DNA of 64,000 nt from Bifidobacterium lemurum. Lineage in GTDB: Bacteria; Actinomycetota; Actinomycetes; Actinomycetales; Bifidobacteriaceae. Shown here piece by piece: positions 60,986-64,000 of this stretch. Position 1 is the first letter of the stretch; each line of letters begins with the position of its first letter. The DNA is taken from NCBI RefSeq assembly GCF_014898175.1, contig NZ_CP062948.1, forward strand, positions 62,001 through 126,000. Direction: 5' to 3'. The notes under the pieces were generated by a model. It did not search any database, had not been told where the DNA came from, and saw nothing but the letters and a program-made list of their open reading frames with translations. The translations under genes and the position numbers were made by a program.

Positions 60986-61459
60986 TCAGTCGACGAACAG
61001 ATCGCGCGCCGACGACACGTTGGCGGGCTCTTCGACCTTGATGTTCACCTGGGCGGGGCTGAGCAGGAACACGCGCGGGGTGACCCGCTCCAGCGAGCCC
61101 CGCACGCCGAACACCACGCCGGCCGAGAAGTCGACGATACGGTAGGCCACGGCTTCGGAGACGCCGGTCAGATTCAGCACCACCGGCACGCCGTCGCGCA
61201 ACGCGCGACCGACCAGCTGCGCGTCCTCATACGACTTGGGATGGATGGTGGTGATGCGGTTGACCTTGCTCTGGAACGGGCTCGCGTCGCGCTTGCCCGC
61301 CGAGGCGGCGGCGGAAGGCTGGGCCATCGGCGTGACGAGATGATCGGAGTCGAAGGTCGACGCGGCGGCGGGCTCGTCCTCCGGAGCGAAATCCTCGTCG
61401 TCATCCACCACGTCGGCCATGCCCAGATAGGACATCGCGTTCTTCATGAAGCCTGCCAT
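60986..61459 (-). CDS. sepF: Cell division protein SepF
   Basis: 157 residues. N-terminal amphipathic membrane-binding helix (MAGFMKNAMSYLGM), an acidic linker, and the C-terminal SepF domain (ITTIHPKSYEDAQLVGRALR ... VVLNLTGVSEAVAYRIVDFS ... VFLLSPAQVNI). It links FtsZ to the membrane and lies 25 bases after ftsZ. Confidence 0.95.
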   Translation of the reverse strand: MAGFMKNAMSYLGMADVVDDDEDFAPEDEPAAASTFDSDHLVTPMAQPSAAASAGKRDASPFQSKVNRITTIHPKSYEDAQLVGRALRDGVPVVLNLTGVSEAVAYRIVDFSAGVVFGVRGSLERVTPRVFLLSPAQVNIKVEEPANVSSARDLFVD

Positions 61460-61484
61460 GGTTGTTTCCTTTCGTTACGCCGTT

Positions 61485-62672
61485 TCAGCGCAGGAAGTCG
61501 GGGATATCGAGGTCGCCGGGATCGTTCACCGCGACGGTCGGATGCTCCACGGTCATATCGTCGAACGGCAGCGATGCCGCGTCTCCGGCGGAGGGGCTGA
61601 ACTCGCGGCGAGTGATGGGCTCGTCGATGACTGGCGTGGTCGGCTGCGCGATCGGAGTCTGCACCACCGGTTCCTTGACGGCGGGCTGCGCGGCGTGGGC
61701 GCCGGCGGCTTTGGTGACGGGATCGAAACCGGCGGCGATGACGGTGACGCGCACCTCGTCGCCATAGGCGTCGTCCAGGGCCAGACCCCAGATGATCTGC
61801 GCCTCCGGATGGATGGCCTTGCGCACCAGATTGGTGGCGGCGGAGGCCTCCTGCAGCTTGAGGTCGGTCGGTCCGGCGATGTTGATCAACGCGCCGTGCG
61901 CGCCCTCGATGCTTTCCTCAAGCAGCGGGGAGCTGATGGCGATTTCGGCGGCCTGAGTGGCGCGGTCCTCGCCGCGGGCGGAGCCGATGCCGAACAGCGC
62001 GGTGCCTGCGCCGCGAAGAATGGAGTTCACATCGGAGAAATCCACATGGATATAGGAGTTCATCGAGATGAGGTCCGTGATGCCCCGCACGCCCGCGAGC
62101 AGCGCGGTGTCGGCGGTTTTGAACGCGTCAATGATGCCGATGGAACGGTCGGACAATTCCAGCAGACGATCGTTGGGGATGACGATCAGCGCGTCGACCT
62201 CCTTGCGCAGGTTGTCGATGCCGTAGTCGGCGGAGGCGGCGCGCTGCGGGCCCTCGAAGCTGAACGGACGGGTCACGACGGCGATGGTCAACGCCCCCTG
62301 CTGGTGGGCGGCGCGCGCGACGATCGGGCCGGCGCCGGTTCCGGTGCCGCCGCCTTCGCCGCAGGTGACGAACACCATGTCGGCGCCCTTCAGGGCCTCC
62401 TCGATGTCGGACTGGTGGTCCTGCGCGGCCTTCGCGCCCTTCTCCGGATCGGCGCCGGCGCCCAGCCCTCGACTGGAGGCGTCGGACAGGGAGATCTTCA
62501 CATCCGCGTCGGAGCGCAGCAGATCCTTCGCATCGGTGTTCACCGCCACGAATTCAACGTTTTGCAGCCCTTCGGCGATCATACGGTTGACGGCGTTGCC
62601 GCCGGCTCCACCTACGCCGACGACCTTGATATTGGTCTTGTCGTTGAACTCAGTCTGGGCGATCTCGCTCAC
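61485..62672 (-). CDS. ftsZ: Cell division GTPase FtsZ
   Basis: 395 residues from a GTG at 62672 (GGAG 6 bases upstream). The GTP-binding tubulin signature is GEGGGTGTGAGPIVA, with GVGGAGGNAVNRMIAEG before it. The C-terminal partner-binding peptide is DLDIPDFLR, after a Pro/Ala-rich linker. Forms the Z ring; SepF downstream binds the same tail. Confidence 0.97.
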   Translation of the reverse strand: MSEIAQTEFNDKTNIKVVGVGGAGGNAVNRMIAEGLQNVEFVAVNTDAKDLLRSDADVKISLSDASSRGLGAGADPEKGAKAAQDHQSDIEEALKGADMVFVTCGEGGGTGTGAGPIVARAAHQQGALTIAVVTRPFSFEGPQRAASADYGIDNLRKEVDALIVIPNDRLLELSDRSIGIIDAFKTADTALLAGVRGITDLISMNSYIHVDFSDVNSILRGAGTALFGIGSARGEDRATQAAEIAISSPLLEESIEGAHGALINIAGPTDLKLQEASAATNLVRKAIHPEAQIIWGLALDDAYGDEVRVTVIAAGFDPVTKAAGAHAAQPAVKEPVVQTPIAQPTTPVIDEPITRREFSPSAGDAASLPFDDMTVEHPTVAVNDPGDLDIPDFLR

Positions 62673-62814
62673 ATTGGACTCCTGTCACTCACGGTTATGC
62701 CTAACTCTAGCGCAGAGGTTGGTCTCTGTACGGCATATTACCGCACGAGAACACCTGTGTTTCGTGATTTTTTCTGGCAGATTATCGGCCCGCCGACCGG
62801 TGCCCGACACCGAC

Positions 62815-63957
62815 TCAGTAGCTGGCGTCCATCGGGTCGTCGCCGAACAGCGCCTCGCGCTCCTCATGCGTGGTGGTCCGCGAATCAAGCCATCCGTAGG
62901 GCAGATGCACTTTCTTGGCGAATCGCACGCGCCCACGGGGTTTGTCCACCACCCGTTCGGGGAATCGCATCTCGGGGTCGAGCCTTCCCGTCTCGCGCTC
63001 AACATCGGCCAGACTTTCGCATTCCATGAACGCCTTGCGCGTGGCCCCGCCCACGGGGAATCCCTTGAGATACCACGCGACATGCTTGCGCAGGTCGTGC
63101 ACGGCCATGCGCTCGTCGCCGTCGTAGAACTCGGTGAGCAGGCGCGCATGCCGTTCAATCACGCGGCACACCTCGCCCAGAGTCGGATTGAACCGTTCGC
63201 CGCTGCCTTCGAACGCGTGCCTGATGTCGGCGAACAGCCACGGCCGGCCCTGGCATCCGCGGCCGATGGCCACGCCGTCGCATCCCGTCTGGTCCACCAT
63301 GGCGAGCGCGTCGTCCGCGCCCCAGATGTCGCCGTTGCCGAACACGGGAATGTCCAACGCCCGCTTGAGCTCGCCGATGCGGCTCCAATCGGAGTGGCCT
63401 CCGTAATATTCCGCCGTGGTGCGCGCGTGCAGGGTGACGGCCTTGCAGCCCTCCTCCTGCGCGATGCGGCCGGCCTCAAGGAAGGTCTCGTGCTCATGGT
63501 CGATTCCGACGCGGATTTTGGCGGTGACGGGAATGTTCGCCGCATCGCACACCTTGACCACACGTTGGATGAGCTCGGCGAAGATGTCGGTTTTCCACGG
63601 CAGGGCGGATCCGCCGCCGCGACGGGTGACTTTGGGCACCGGGCAGCCGAAGTTCAAATCCACATGGTCGGCCATGCCTTCGTCCACCACGATTTTCGCG
63701 GCCTGTTCGGTGATGGAGGGGTTCACGCCGTACAGCTGCAGCGAACGAATCCTCTCACTCGGCGCGAAACGGCACAGGCGCAGCGCCTTGGGATTGCGGG
63801 CCACCAGCGCGCGGGCGGTGACCATCTCGGCCACGTACAGACCGTCCGGACCGTATTCCTCGCACAGCACGCGGAACGGCCAATTGGTCACGCCGGCCAT
63901 CGGAGAAAGCACCACCGGCGTGTTCACCGTCACCGGCCCCAGCCGCACCGGGGCCAT
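62815..63957 (-). CDS. dusB: tRNA-dihydrouridine synthase (DusB type)
   Basis: FMN enzyme that reduces uridines in the tRNA D arm. 380 residues from ATG 63957 (GAAGGA upstream); GTG 63963 and TTG 63972 are alternatives. Motifs: LSPMAGVTNWPFRVLC, the catalytic Cys in NFGCPVPKVTRRGGGSALP, KIRVGID and NGDIWGADDAL. The last 28 bases of the window show no further feature. Confidence 0.95.
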   Translation of the reverse strand: MAPVRLGPVTVNTPVVLSPMAGVTNWPFRVLCEEYGPDGLYVAEMVTARALVARNPKALRLCRFAPSERIRSLQLYGVNPSITEQAAKIVVDEGMADHVDLNFGCPVPKVTRRGGGSALPWKTDIFAELIQRVVKVCDAANIPVTAKIRVGIDHEHETFLEAGRIAQEEGCKAVTLHARTTAEYYGGHSDWSRIGELKRALDIPVFGNGDIWGADDALAMVDQTGCDGVAIGRGCQGRPWLFADIRHAFEGSGERFNPTLGEVCRVIERHARLLTEFYDGDERMAVHDLRKHVAWYLKGFPVGGATRKAFMECESLADVERETGRLDPEMRFPERVVDKPRGRVRFAKKVHLPYGWLDSRTTTHEEREALFGDDPMDASY

Positions 63958-64000
63958 CGTCACATCCTTCAACGCGCCAGAGGCGACCGAACGCGGGTCC

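Overview
The window is chromosomal DNA of a high-GC Gram-positive bacterium, almost certainly a Bifidobacterium. The evidence is the mraZ-rsmH-ftsL-ftsI-murF-mraY order, a ftsZ-sepF-yggT-divIVA-lspA-rluD-dnaE cluster, an actinobacterial PriA-type hisA, a HelD-like ATPase beside serA, an nrdR/LysM/lexA block and a bifidobacterial-type L-lactate dehydrogenase. The species cannot be fixed from the sequence alone. No tRNA, rRNA or CRISPR array was recognised.

Layout. 1-7.1 kb (minus strand): head of the division and cell-wall (dcw) operon, read from mraZ leftwards, with a four-copy, 10-bp-period MraZ box upstream and a murE-like gene that has lost its P-loop. 7.4-21.7 kb: helD-serA, nrdR, a LysM gene diverging from lexA across three LexA boxes, a cation efflux gene, ldh with a LacI-type operator and a tandem inverted-repeat element, hflX, an rsmC-like gene and hrpA. 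22.1-32.8 kb: an accessory island with a type I restriction-modification operon (hsdR-hsdM-hsdS), a SLATT membrane effector gene, a convergent CD-NTase (cGAS-like, with an AGS_C-type sensor) whose 5' end is cut by an IS30 element, then decayed DNA and a frameshifted MFS efflux gene preceded by a leader peptide. 33.1-40.0 kb: cell-surface proteins, an MFS transporter, glnA and a DUF2252 gene. 40.1-45.6 kb: histidine operon hisD-hisC-hisB-(unknown)-hisH-hisA. 45.6-48.9 kb: small genes including a Phd/RelE-like toxin-antitoxin pair, a DUF4186 gene and an AbiEi/AbiEii module behind a perfect 21-bp inverted repeat. 49-53.9 kb: an ABC exporter pair and two oxidoreductases. 54-64 kb (minus strand): dnaE, rluD, lspA, divIVA, yggT, sepF, ftsZ and dusB.

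How parts connect. Both ends of the window carry the septation and growth machinery: MraZ, RsmH, FtsL, FtsI, Mur enzymes and MraY at one end, FtsZ, SepF and DivIVA at the other. The lexA/LysM pair probably links DNA damage to division arrest. The middle is a defence island whose most notable member is the SLATT/CD-NTase pair. Removing the IS30 element and one copy of its CCT target duplication restores a continuous reading frame that begins at a GTG with a strong ribosome binding site, so this signalling gene was intact until a recent insertion.
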